A DNA stretch of 64,000 nucleotides from Mycobacterium branderi (GTDB lineage: Bacteria > Actinomycetota > Actinomycetes > Mycobacteriales > Mycobacteriaceae), in contig NZ_AP022606.1 of NCBI RefSeq assembly GCF_010728725.1, positions 3,100,001-3,164,000 of the forward strand. Reading direction: 5' to 3'. The notes under the pieces are model-generated. The model was given only the letters and a program-made list of their open reading frames with translations, ran no database searches and was not told where the DNA came from. Made by a program: the position numbers and the translations under genes. Positions within the stretch are counted from its first letter, which is position 1; each line of letters starts with the position of its first letter. This document shows positions 8,881 through 16,998 of this stretch, one piece after another.

Positions 8881-9298
8881 CTACGGCACGAACGGCATCA
8901 TGTGGTCGGGCATGAAGAGCATTTCGTGACCAGTAGGTGCGACGAACGACTCGCCGCCACTTGGGGCGACGTTGACGCTCGGGTCAAAGCTGGTGGTCAC
9001 GATGGTCGTGCCGCCAGCAGTCTCCACCGCGTGACTGAAGATGGTGTAGTCCGTCGCGGTGCCCGTAACTCCGGCTGTGCTTCCGGGGTTTTGCGCGGAG
9101 GCCGAGTCGAAGCTGCCGAACACAACGTATGCGCCCGGCGATACGGCCTCGTTGTTTGGTGGGCCAACGCTTGTGACCGGCCCCGTGTTGAGGGCCGTCG
9201 CCGAGCTGTAGTTAGCGTCTGCAATGGAAGCCGTACCGTTGTTGCCGTTGACCGTATCGAAGACGACCGGCTGGGTGGCAGCACCGGCTGCGCCAGCT
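8881..9298 (-). pseudogene. C-terminal remnant of an unidentified, probably exported protein
   Basis: A minus-strand frame with no acceptable start reads about 140 residues of Ala/Gly/Thr/Ser-rich, beta-looking sequence (VVFDTVNGNNGTASIADANY, then AYVVFGSFDSA, ending MPDHMMPFVP). Composition is that of an extracellular or repeat-rich protein and unlike a shadow frame. Its upstream side runs straight into the start of MarR-like coding sequence on the other strand near 9288, so both look cut at one recombination junction. No family recognised. Confidence 0.45.
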
Positions 9299-9740
9299 CG
9301 GCTTCCACTCCACCACCGTGTTCGCCGAGCAGCTTGCGACCCTCGATCTAACCGCGGCGCACGCGGGCATCCTGCGGGCTATCGCGGCAGAATCGGGCCG
9401 CAGTCAGCATGACCTCAGTGCTTATCTGGGCGTGGTGCCTGCTCGGTTGGTTGGTTACCTGGACGAGCTCGAGGAGCGCGGATACCTCGAGCGTCGCCGC
9501 AACTGCGCTGATCGCCGGCGCAACGCGCTGTACATCACCGCCGAGGGAAAGAAACTGTTGCGTAGGGTTGTTGGGCTGGCCCGTCAGCATGACGACCAGC
9601 TCGGCGCCGCGCTCGGCCCGGAAAACACCTGTGTATTGCTGGATCTGCTCACGACGGTGGCCAGGCACCAGGGCCTTACGCCGTATGTCCACCCTGGTTA
9701 TGGCGCTCTGGACCGGTGGATGGCTCAGTCGCGCCCGTGA
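9288..9740 (+). pseudogene. MarR-family regulator lacking its N-terminus
   Basis: The winged-helix core (GRSQHDLSAYLGV, LDELEERGYLERRRN) is closely related to the intact MarR gene at 12838. Alignment starts at LRQLGFH (codon 9288, equivalent to LAQLGHH in the paralogue); the roughly 16 preceding residues of the paralogue are missing and replaced by unrelated sequence with an in-frame stop at 9249. The only nearby start is GTG 9318, giving 140 residues against 164. Loss of helix 1, which forms the MarR dimer interface, probably inactivates it, but a shortened product is possible. Confidence 0.7.
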
Positions 9741-9923
9741 CCCCGACGGGCCGCGGTTTTCGGCCCGCAGGCCAAACATCTCCTATACAGCTCGATTAAT
9801 TGGAATGATGTCAATTAATTTTTGGCCGGTGCGTACCTGCAATTGTGGTATTCGGCATAAACCGCCGATGGAGCCGCAGTAGCGTTTGCAAAGGACCTTG
9901 CTCTTAGAGAGGTTCGGCGTCGG

Positions 9924-12569
9924 GTGCAAGCGCGTAGCAGCTGGTCGGGGTGGCCGTTGGTGGGCCGCGATGATGAAGTTCGCCAAGCGTTGGCGGCACT
10001 TGAAAACGATAGTGAATTTCAGGGTGTCGTGTTGGTGGGCGACACCGGGACAGGCAAATCGGCACTGGCTCATACGCTCGCGGAGGCCGTCGAGCGGCGC
10101 AAAAACACGGTGCGGTTTGTGCTGGGCACCGAAACCAGCAAGGCGGTGCCATTAGGTGCGTTCTACTGGCTGATGACGCTTGATGCGGTACGCGAACCTG
10201 CCGTGATGCTCGCTGCTGCGCAAAGAACCCTGGAGCAGGAAAAGGATCTTATTGTCGTCGTCGACGACGCCCACTTGCTCGATCCGTTGTCGGCGACGTT
10301 GGTGTATCACCTTGCAGCGCTTGGTGATACCCGACTCATCGTGACAATCTGCTCCGGCAACCCCGTGCCCGATGCGGTGACGGCACTCTGGAAAGAGCGA
10401 GTGTTGCTTCGCCTGCACCTCGAAGGGTTGACCTGGCAACAGACGGAAGAGCTTGCTCGCGCCGTGCTCGACGACGCGGTCGACGCTCGGCTTGTCGACG
10501 AATTGCATCGCCAGACGGCGGGAAATCCGCTGATGCTACGCAGCCTGCTGAGCGAGGCCCGCGAGGCTGGTGTGCTGGTGCGGTCGAAACACGGCTGGCA
10601 GCTGCGAGGTGCGCTGCATGCGGACCGCGACCTTTCCGATCTTCTGGAGGTCCGCCTGCAATCCCTGGCTGCCGAGGAACTCGAGGCAATAGAGGTGCTG
10701 GCTGCGGCGGAGGCCCTGAGCTGGGAAACCTTGCGTGGGATTTGCGATGCCGACGCGGTGGCACGTCTGGAACGCGGCGGAATGATCCACGCGGTCGACG
10801 ACGAATCACACACCGTGGTTCGGTTGGCAAACCCGCTGCTCGGTGAAGTGGCCCTCAAGCGCGGTGGACTCGTGCGTGCGCGGCAGCTCAACGGCATGTT
10901 GGCACAACATCTTCGGAAGAAGATGCAGGACAAAGAGCAGCAGTCAAGATCGCCTGACGTGCGCACCCGGATACGGGTGGCCCAGTACATGATGCGAAGC
11001 GATCTGGCGCCAGACCTCGACCTGATCGTCGAGGCCGCGGCGAGTGCGGTGGCCATGTCGAACGTGGCCCTTGGCGAGGAGCTGGCTCGATTCGCCTTCG
11101 ACCATGGTGGTGGGCTGCCGGCAGCCATCGTGCTGGGCGAGACCCTGAGATGGCAGGGGCGGGCCGACGAGGCCGAAGCGGTGCTCGCCGACGCTGCCCC
11201 CTCCGATGACGCCGCTGGGTGGTTGACCGTCCAGTGGGGTTGTCTGCGGGCCGCGAATCTCTTTTTCGGTTGCGGGCAGGTTGAGCAGGCACGGCTATTA
11301 CTTGGTCGGATGAAGGATCGCGTTGACACCCGGGAGATGACCGATCTGGTCACGGCCATGGAGGCGGCGTTTGCCTGCTTTTCCGGTGATATCCCCACGG
11401 CGATCGAGCTCGGGTTGCCGCTGTGCGCATCTGATCAGCAACCGTTGACGATGACGTGGGCGGTTATCTCGACCGCCTGGGCATTGGCGCTCGCTGGCCG
11501 GGTCGACGAGGTTCACCGGATAGCGAATGCCGGCGGCGCTGAGGTGCTCGGCCAAATGGGACCGCACCGCTTCGTGATCGCGATGGCCGAGGTCATGGCG
11601 GCGACGGTCGCCGGTGATTTTCCAGCGGCCGACCGGGTTTGGGAGCGCTACGGTCCCACGGCCACGCTGGGTCCTGAGGCAGGCGCCTTCGTGCACGCGA
11701 TACTCGGATTCGTGCACCTTGGTCGCGGTGCACTGCCATCGGCATGTGCTGCGTTTCGCGACTCTCTCTCGGCGATGCCTCAAGGTTTTCGCATTGGGGT
11801 GATGGCGGTGGCGGCCTGGGACGCGCAGGCTGAAGGCGCGCGAGGGGATAGTGCGGCTGCCGCCGCCGCCCTGCGCACTGCGGAGGAGGCATACGGACCT
11901 CAGGTCGCGGTGTTCTTACCGAAACTCGAGCTTGCCCGCGCGTGGGCGCGGGCCTCAGTCGGCGAGACGACGGCCGCCCGGACGCATGCGATGCGTGCCG
12001 CGCAGGTCGCCCAACGATCCGGGATGTACGCCATCGAGATGCGCGCACTGCACACCGCTGTCCGCTTCGGTGATCGATCGTGCGCCGCGCGGCTCGAGGA
12101 ACTTGCCACGATGCTGAACACTCGCCTAGCCAAAGTGATCGCTACCCATGCTCGCGCCCTTTCCAGGCACGACGGTGATCTGCTCGACCTCGCGGCCGCC
12201 GGGTTCGCCGATCTGGGCGCAAAGGCGCTTGCCGCCGACGCTGCTGCCCAGGCAGCCGACGAACACACCCGCAAAGGCGACCATGGCAAGCAAGTGGCGT
12301 CGTCCACCCGGGCATACGGGCTGGCCAGCCAGTGCGGGCTCCATACACCGGCAGTCGAGGTTGCGGCTCACCCGGTCCCGCTCACCGACCGCGAGCACGA
12401 GATCGCGATGCTGGTCGTGGCCGGTCTGTCCAACCACCAAATCGCCGAACGGCTCGTTGTCTCGACGCGGACGGTGGAGGGACACCTCTACCGCATATTC
12501 GCCAAGCTTGGCATCAACAACCGCAATCAGCTCATCCACCTGATGAGCCTGGAGCGGTCGGGACGCTAA
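9924..12569 (+). CDS. LAL-type LuxR-family ATPase transcriptional regulator
   Basis: An 881-residue regulator. The N-terminal AAA/STAND ATPase has Walker A GDTGTGKS (about residue 38) and Walker B LIVVVDDAHLL; the middle is helical and TPR-like; a LuxR DNA-binding helix-turn-helix closes the protein (LTDREHEIAML, SNHQIAERLVVSTRTVEGHL). Large ATP-binding LuxR proteins usually activate nearby catabolic or secondary-metabolite genes in response to a ligand. It stands alone between two MarR paralogues, all on the plus strand. GTG is used as start. Target genes are unknown; the region itself is the obvious candidate. Confidence 0.92.
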   Translation: MQARSSWSGWPLVGRDDEVRQALAALENDSEFQGVVLVGDTGTGKSALAHTLAEAVERRKNTVRFVLGTETSKAVPLGAFYWLMTLDAVREPAVMLAAAQRTLEQEKDLIVVVDDAHLLDPLSATLVYHLAALGDTRLIVTICSGNPVPDAVTALWKERVLLRLHLEGLTWQQTEELARAVLDDAVDARLVDELHRQTAGNPLMLRSLLSEAREAGVLVRSKHGWQLRGALHADRDLSDLLEVRLQSLAAEELEAIEVLAAAEALSWETLRGICDADAVARLERGGMIHAVDDESHTVVRLANPLLGEVALKRGGLVRARQLNGMLAQHLRKKMQDKEQQSRSPDVRTRIRVAQYMMRSDLAPDLDLIVEAAASAVAMSNVALGEELARFAFDHGGGLPAAIVLGETLRWQGRADEAEAVLADAAPSDDAAGWLTVQWGCLRAANLFFGCGQVEQARLLLGRMKDRVDTREMTDLVTAMEAAFACFSGDIPTAIELGLPLCASDQQPLTMTWAVISTAWALALAGRVDEVHRIANAGGAEVLGQMGPHRFVIAMAEVMAATVAGDFPAADRVWERYGPTATLGPEAGAFVHAILGFVHLGRGALPSACAAFRDSLSAMPQGFRIGVMAVAAWDAQAEGARGDSAAAAAALRTAEEAYGPQVAVFLPKLELARAWARASVGETTAARTHAMRAAQVAQRSGMYAIEMRALHTAVRFGDRSCAARLEELATMLNTRLAKVIATHARALSRHDGDLLDLAAAGFADLGAKALAADAAAQAADEHTRKGDHGKQVASSTRAYGLASQCGLHTPAVEVAAHPVPLTDREHEIAMLVVAGLSNHQIAERLVVSTRTVEGHLYRIFAKLGINNRNQLIHLMSLERSGR

Positions 12570-12837
12570 AGCCGGCCGGGGGTTGAAAACTCTTGCTAGA
12601 ACTAACGCGACCGAATTGCGAAGTCGCACCACTACTCTAATTGGGCGTAACAGCCACTCTACTTCGGTCAATTTGCTGACAGGAGTTCAAGGGACCGTCA
12701 GGCTCCGGTGCATCACAGGTAGTTGAGGTGGCCAGGCGGGCTGTGGAGCGCCTGCGTACAAAACAGGTAGTGCACTACTCGTGCGCATTTCGGCATTACA
12801 GGCGAACCTGACCCGAGTACACGGGAGGAGTGGTTCC

Positions 12838-13332
12838 ATGATGGCTGAACCTCGTCTGACACATACAGATGGCGTGGGTTTTCTTCTGGCCCAACTCGGC
12901 CACCATGCGGCCAACCTGTTCGCCGAACAGATGGCAACGATCGAGCTGAGCCTGACACAAGCGGGCATCTTGCGTGCCATTGCCGCGATGCCCGGCACCA
13001 GTCAGCATGCTCTTGGTGCTTACCTGGGCGTGTTGCCCGGTCGTCTAGTCGCCTACGTCGACGAGCTCGAGGAGCGCGGGTATGTCGAACGCCGGCGCAA
13101 CCCACTTGACCGCCGCCTACATGCCCTGTATCTCACAGAATCCGGAAAGAAGCTGATGCGCAAGTTGTCCTGTCTTACGCGCCAGCACGAAAGCAAGCTC
13201 ACTGCCGGACTTGACCCCGAAGAATGCGGCGCGCTGCGCGACCTTCTTGTCACGGTGGCTCGACACCGGGGACTGAGGCCGCATTCCCACATTGGTCATG
13301 GCGCCCAGCACGTGGCTATCGCGGCCGGATGA
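12838..13332 (+). CDS. MarR-family transcriptional regulator
   Basis: A 164-residue MarR protein with a full winged helix: HALGAYLGVLPGRLVAYVDELEERGYVERRR, then LTESGKKLM. The ATG at 12838 follows GGGAGGAG at good spacing. It is paralogous to the truncated copy at 9288-9740, and the two flank the LAL regulator in the same direction, implying local duplication. MarR proteins usually repress drug, aromatic-acid or efflux genes. It ends 18 bases before the convergent lipid-transfer gene. No operator was picked out. Confidence 0.9.
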   Translation: MMAEPRLTHTDGVGFLLAQLGHHAANLFAEQMATIELSLTQAGILRAIAAMPGTSQHALGAYLGVLPGRLVAYVDELEERGYVERRRNPLDRRLHALYLTESGKKLMRKLSCLTRQHESKLTAGLDPEECGALRDLLVTVARHRGLRPHSHIGHGAQHVAIAAG

Positions 13333-13349
13333 AGTAGCGCGCTGCCTCG

Positions 13350-14498
13350 TCACCTGGTCAGCACCGTCGCAGCGGCCGTGCCCGGCGCGCCGTAGAGCTG
13401 GGCGAACCCGACGCGCGGCTTGCCGGCCACCTGCCGATCGCCCGCCTCGCCGCGCAATTGCCTTACCAGCTCGTGGATTTGGCGCAGACCGGACGCTCCG
13501 ATCGGCTCGCCGTTGGCGATCAGGCCGCCGTCGGTGTTGACCGGCATGGCGCCGGTGATCTCGGTGGCGCCGTCGGCCAATAGCTTTTCCTGGTCGCCGT
13601 CGGCGCAGAATCCGCATTCGGCCATGTGGATGATCTCTGCGCCGGCGTCGGTGTCCTGTAGCTGGATGACATCGACGTCTTCCGGTGCGACGCCGGCCTT
13701 TTCGAACGCCGCCCTGGCGGCGTAAACGGTCGGCGACACGTCCTCGTCGACCGGCGCGAACGTGGTGTTCACCTCGTAGGCGCCGTAGCGGCGGGTGCGC
13801 ACCTCGACCGCCCGCACAAAGACCGGCGTGGACGTGTAGCGGTGTGCGATGTCCGCGCGGCACATCACCACCGCGGCCGCACCCTCGTCGGGTGCGCAGA
13901 ACATGTACTGGGTCAGCGGATAGTTCAACATCGTAGAGCCAAGGATCTCCTCCTCGGAGATCGGCTTGCGGCGGAATGCATTCGGGTTCAGCGCGCCGTT
14001 ACGGAAGTTCTTGGCCGCCACCTTGGCGAGCGTCTGCTGCGAGATGTTGTGGTCGTGCAGATAGCGGTTGGCTTTCATGCCGAAGAACTTGGTGGTCAGA
14101 TACTGCCCGTTCTCCGCATACCAGCGTGGCATCCCTACCAGTGCGGGATCCTCGGTGAAGGCGCCGCGCGGATGCTTGTCCAGCCCGACGGTGATCCCGA
14201 TGTCATAGTCGCCCAACCGAATTCCGTCGACGCAGGCCTTGGCGGCGCTGGCCGCCGTCGCGCACGCATTGAACACGTTGGTGAACGGAATGCCCGACAG
14301 CCCGACCATGCTGGCGATCGCATCGGGATTTGCCACCGTCCAGCTGCCGCCGGTGGCGGCCTGAATGTCGGACCATTGCACACCCGCGTCGGCGACAGCG
14401 GCGAAGATCGCGTCTACGCCCATCTGCATCGCCGACTTGCCCTCGAAGCGGCCGAACGGATGCAGACCCACTCCGATGATCGCCACGTCACTAGTCAC
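13350..14498 (-). CDS. thiolase-like lipid-transfer protein (Ltp / SCP-x thiolase domain)
   Basis: A 382-residue thiolase-fold protein with nucleophile-type C79 in NACATAAS. The other thiolase motifs are altered: the HDCF block is QDTD and the GHPxGATG block is GEPIGASG, so the active-site histidines appear to be lost. Steroid-catabolic Ltp proteins of this group act as retro-aldolases with a DUF35 partner; no DUF35 gene is adjacent. The start GTG overlaps the stop of the CoA-transferase gene by 4 bases. Probable role: cleavage of a 3-hydroxyacyl-CoA side chain or ring. It is not a standard acetyl-CoA acetyltransferase. Confidence 0.85.
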   Translation of the reverse strand: MTSDVAIIGVGLHPFGRFEGKSAMQMGVDAIFAAVADAGVQWSDIQAATGGSWTVANPDAIASMVGLSGIPFTNVFNACATAASAAKACVDGIRLGDYDIGITVGLDKHPRGAFTEDPALVGMPRWYAENGQYLTTKFFGMKANRYLHDHNISQQTLAKVAAKNFRNGALNPNAFRRKPISEEEILGSTMLNYPLTQYMFCAPDEGAAAVVMCRADIAHRYTSTPVFVRAVEVRTRRYGAYEVNTTFAPVDEDVSPTVYAARAAFEKAGVAPEDVDVIQLQDTDAGAEIIHMAECGFCADGDQEKLLADGATEITGAMPVNTDGGLIANGEPIGASGLRQIHELVRQLRGEAGDRQVAGKPRVGFAQLYGAPGTAAATVLTR

Positions 14499-15721
14499 GC
14501 TATGGCTCCTGATTCCTTCAGTTCTGCAATCCGGTCCCAGTCCATGCCGAGTTCCATCAGCACGATCTCGGTGTGCTCCGACGCCTGCGGGGCCCGGGTG
14601 GTGGCGAGCGGCTCGTGGTTGAACTGGACCGGCCCGCGCACAACCTTGAACGGCGGCCCGCCGTCGGTGGCGTCGACTTCGACGATCATGTCGTTGGCAA
14701 TGGCCTGCTCGTCCTCGGCAAGGTCAACCAGGCTCTGGCACGGCGCCCACTGGCCCTTCATGGTCTTCAGGTGCTCGCGCCAATACTCAAACGGCTTGGC
14801 CCCGATAGCTTTTGCAATCAACTCGCTGGCCGCGTCGGCGTTCTGCATCAGTGGCAGCACCTCGGCGAAGCGGGGATCGTCGGCCACCTCGGGAATGCCG
14901 AGGTGTTCGAAGGTGTCCCGGATGTGGCCGGTCGGGCTGACGATGCACAGGTTGATCGTTCCGCCGTCGGAGGTTTGGTAGTTGCCCAGGAACGGATTGA
15001 CCGGCGAGCCGCCGGACTGCGGCATGGCGGCGCGCATGGTCTCGCCGGTATCCATGCCCTGGGTCACGCTGGCGCCGGCCGCCCACCAGGCGGTGCTCAA
15101 AAGGGACACGTCGACCTCGAGGGCTTCGCCGGTGCGTTCGCGGTGCAGCAGCGCGGCGGCGATGCCGCCGGCGATGTTCATGCCGCCGATCGAGTCGCCG
15201 AAGGCCGGAATCCCTTGCGCCAGCGGGGCACCGAGTTCCGGCGGTGTCAACGCGTGGCCGATGCCGCTGCGGGTCCAAAACGCCGTGCCGTCGTAGCCGC
15301 CGACGTCGCGCTGCGGACCCTTGTCGCCGTATGCCGTGCCACGCGCGTAGACGATATTCGGGTTGACCGCGCGGATGTGCTCGACGTCGAACCTGTTCTT
15401 CTGCCGCGCGGCCGGCAGGTAATTGGTCAGAAACACATCGGACGTCCGGGCGAGCTCATGCAACACGTCCTGCCCGCCCGGGGTGGACAGGTCGATGCCG
15501 ACGCTGCGCTTGCCACGGTTGGGATGTTCGATGAGTGGATGCCGGTCGGGATTGAGCTGGACGCCGCCCATGTTGAGGAAGCCGCGCTGGGTGTCGCCAC
15601 GCACCGGGTGCTCGACCTTGATGACGTCAGCGCCCCAGTCGGCGAGGATCGCGCCGGCAGCGGGCACGAACGTGAACTGCGCGACTTCCAGGACCCGGAA
15701 ACCCTCCATAACTTTGACCAT
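14495..15721 (-). CDS. family III CoA-transferase (CaiB/BaiF)
   Basis: A 408-residue protein that should move CoA between organic acids. The N-terminus has the family pattern (GFRVLEVAQF, AGAILADWGADVIKVEHP), followed by NRGKRSVGIDL and a possible catalytic aspartate in the LARTSDVFLTNY region. It is encoded between a P450 (10 bases upstream) and the lipid-transfer protein (4-base overlap), giving a three-gene minus-strand operon expressed from the palindromic promoter near 16969. It may offer ATP-free activation of a pathway acid. Confidence 0.92.
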   Translation of the reverse strand: MVKVMEGFRVLEVAQFTFVPAAGAILADWGADVIKVEHPVRGDTQRGFLNMGGVQLNPDRHPLIEHPNRGKRSVGIDLSTPGGQDVLHELARTSDVFLTNYLPAARQKNRFDVEHIRAVNPNIVYARGTAYGDKGPQRDVGGYDGTAFWTRSGIGHALTPPELGAPLAQGIPAFGDSIGGMNIAGGIAAALLHRERTGEALEVDVSLLSTAWWAAGASVTQGMDTGETMRAAMPQSGGSPVNPFLGNYQTSDGGTINLCIVSPTGHIRDTFEHLGIPEVADDPRFAEVLPLMQNADAASELIAKAIGAKPFEYWREHLKTMKGQWAPCQSLVDLAEDEQAIANDMIVEVDATDGGPPFKVVRGPVQFNHEPLATTRAPQASEHTEIVLMELGMDWDRIAELKESGAIA

Positions 15722-15730
15722 TTCCGAAAC

Positions 15731-16939
15731 CTACTTGGCGTCGAACGTCACGGGAAGCGCGGTGGGAGAGCGGAATGGCTGGCCGTAGATGTGCGGGTCG
15801 GTGTCGGTGACGAGCTGGATGTTTGCCAGCCGATCCAGCAAGCATTCCAGTGCCACTCGGGTCTCCATGCGGGCCAAATGTAAACCCAGACAGGTGTGTT
15901 CGCCGGCGGCAAAGGAGATGTGCGGCGTGTGCGGACGGAAGATGTCGAATTCTTCTGGCCGCTCCCAGCGTTGCTCGTCGCGGTTCGCCGAACCGATGCA
16001 CACGTCGACCACCGATCGGGCCGGAATCTTGACCCCTTCCAATTCGGTGTCCTCGGTGGTGAACCGCTGCACCGTCGTCAACGGCGTCTCGAAGCGCAGC
16101 CCCTCTTCGATAGCCTTGGGAATCAGCTCGGGATCCGCTTGCACCGCGGCGAATTGCTCGGGGTGGGTGAGCAACATGTAGAGCAGATTGCCCGACGAGC
16201 GATACGTGGTTTCCAGCCCGGCGGGCAGCAGAAGGCGCAGGAACGAGTAGATGGCTTCGTCGCTGAGTTTCTCGCCGTCGATCTCCGCGGTGACCAGATC
16301 GCCGATGATGTCCTCGGTCGGGGCGGCTTTGCGGGCCTCGATTTGCTCGAGGAAATAGTCCTTCAGCGCCGCTGACGCCTCGAAGGCGCGTTCATAGCCA
16401 ACGGTGTAGCTGATCAATTCCACTGCGCGCCGATGGAACATCGGTAGGTCTGTCTCCGGCAGGCCGAGCAGCTTGGCGATGACCCGGGTAGGGAACTCGA
16501 ACGTGAACTGCCGGACCAGATCCGCCTCGCCGGCATCGATGAATTCGTCGATGAGCGCATTACAGATCGGCCGCACAATCGTCGGCTCCCAGCGCGCGAG
16601 GGCCTTCGACTTGAACGCAGCGCTCACCAGGTTGCGGTGTTCGCGATGCTTCTTGCCCTCCATCGCCAAAATGGTGGGGCCCATGAACAGGCCAATCGTG
16701 GTGTCGTACATCTTCGAGCTGAACACCCGGCCGTCGCGGAGAGCTTTGTTGACCGCGTCGAACGACACGGCGGCGAAGGATCTTTTGGGCCGCAGCGACT
16801 CAGGGGTTTTCGAATAATCCATGACCGTGCCGTCGAACACCCCGGCCGCTCGGCGTTTCTGCGCGAAGTACGGGTAGGGGTCGCGGAGGTAGCCGACGGG
16901 TTTGTCGTCAGTGGCGGCGTCTTGAACTTGACTTTCCAC
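15731..16939 (-). CDS. cytochrome P450
   Basis: A 402-residue soluble bacterial P450. Haem-ligand motif FAAGEHTCLGLHLARME (alanine where the usual FGxG has glycine), ExxR in EEGLRFE, and I-helix AGLETT with Glu in place of the usual Asp. The GTG at 16939 was chosen because GGAGAG precedes it; an ATG at 16969 would lie inside the operator. It is close to the P450 at 37224 (shared LLLPAGLETTYRSSGNLLY). Likely hydroxylates the hydrophobic pathway substrate with an unlinked ferredoxin. First gene of a three-gene operon. Confidence 0.9.
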   Translation of the reverse strand: MESQVQDAATDDKPVGYLRDPYPYFAQKRRAAGVFDGTVMDYSKTPESLRPKRSFAAVSFDAVNKALRDGRVFSSKMYDTTIGLFMGPTILAMEGKKHREHRNLVSAAFKSKALARWEPTIVRPICNALIDEFIDAGEADLVRQFTFEFPTRVIAKLLGLPETDLPMFHRRAVELISYTVGYERAFEASAALKDYFLEQIEARKAAPTEDIIGDLVTAEIDGEKLSDEAIYSFLRLLLPAGLETTYRSSGNLLYMLLTHPEQFAAVQADPELIPKAIEEGLRFETPLTTVQRFTTEDTELEGVKIPARSVVDVCIGSANRDEQRWERPEEFDIFRPHTPHISFAAGEHTCLGLHLARMETRVALECLLDRLANIQLVTDTDPHIYGQPFRSPTALPVTFDAK

Positions 16940-16968
16940 GGCTGCTCTCCGGCTCGGGTAGGCGATCA

Positions 16969-16987
16969 TACTGTAAAGATTACAGTA
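16969..16987. promoter_or_regulatory. perfect 19-base palindromic operator TACTGTAA-AGA-TTACAGTA
   Basis: Both 8-base arms are perfect reverse complements around AGA. It lies between the divergent P450 operon (start 16939) and the aldehyde dehydrogenase operon (start 16999), so one bound dimer could control both. It is the best copy of a motif repeated at 1917, 23351, 24781 and 30356. Shape and size suit a TetR-type repressor; the regulator is not identified. Confidence 0.8.
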
Positions 16988-16998
16988 GACTATATCGG

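Noticed and set aside
8902..9351. 149-residue plus-strand frame across the rearranged segment
   Set aside because: It spans the presumed junction and encodes an Arg/Val-rich product with no relation to known proteins; the minus-strand remnant and the MarR frame explain the region better.
13842..14981. 379-residue plus-strand frame over the lipid-transfer and CoA-transferase genes
   Set aside because: It crosses the junction of two real minus-strand genes and has no family features.
14573..15883. 436-residue plus-strand frame over the CoA-transferase and P450 ends
   Set aside because: Antisense of two recognised genes; composition is that of a shadow frame.
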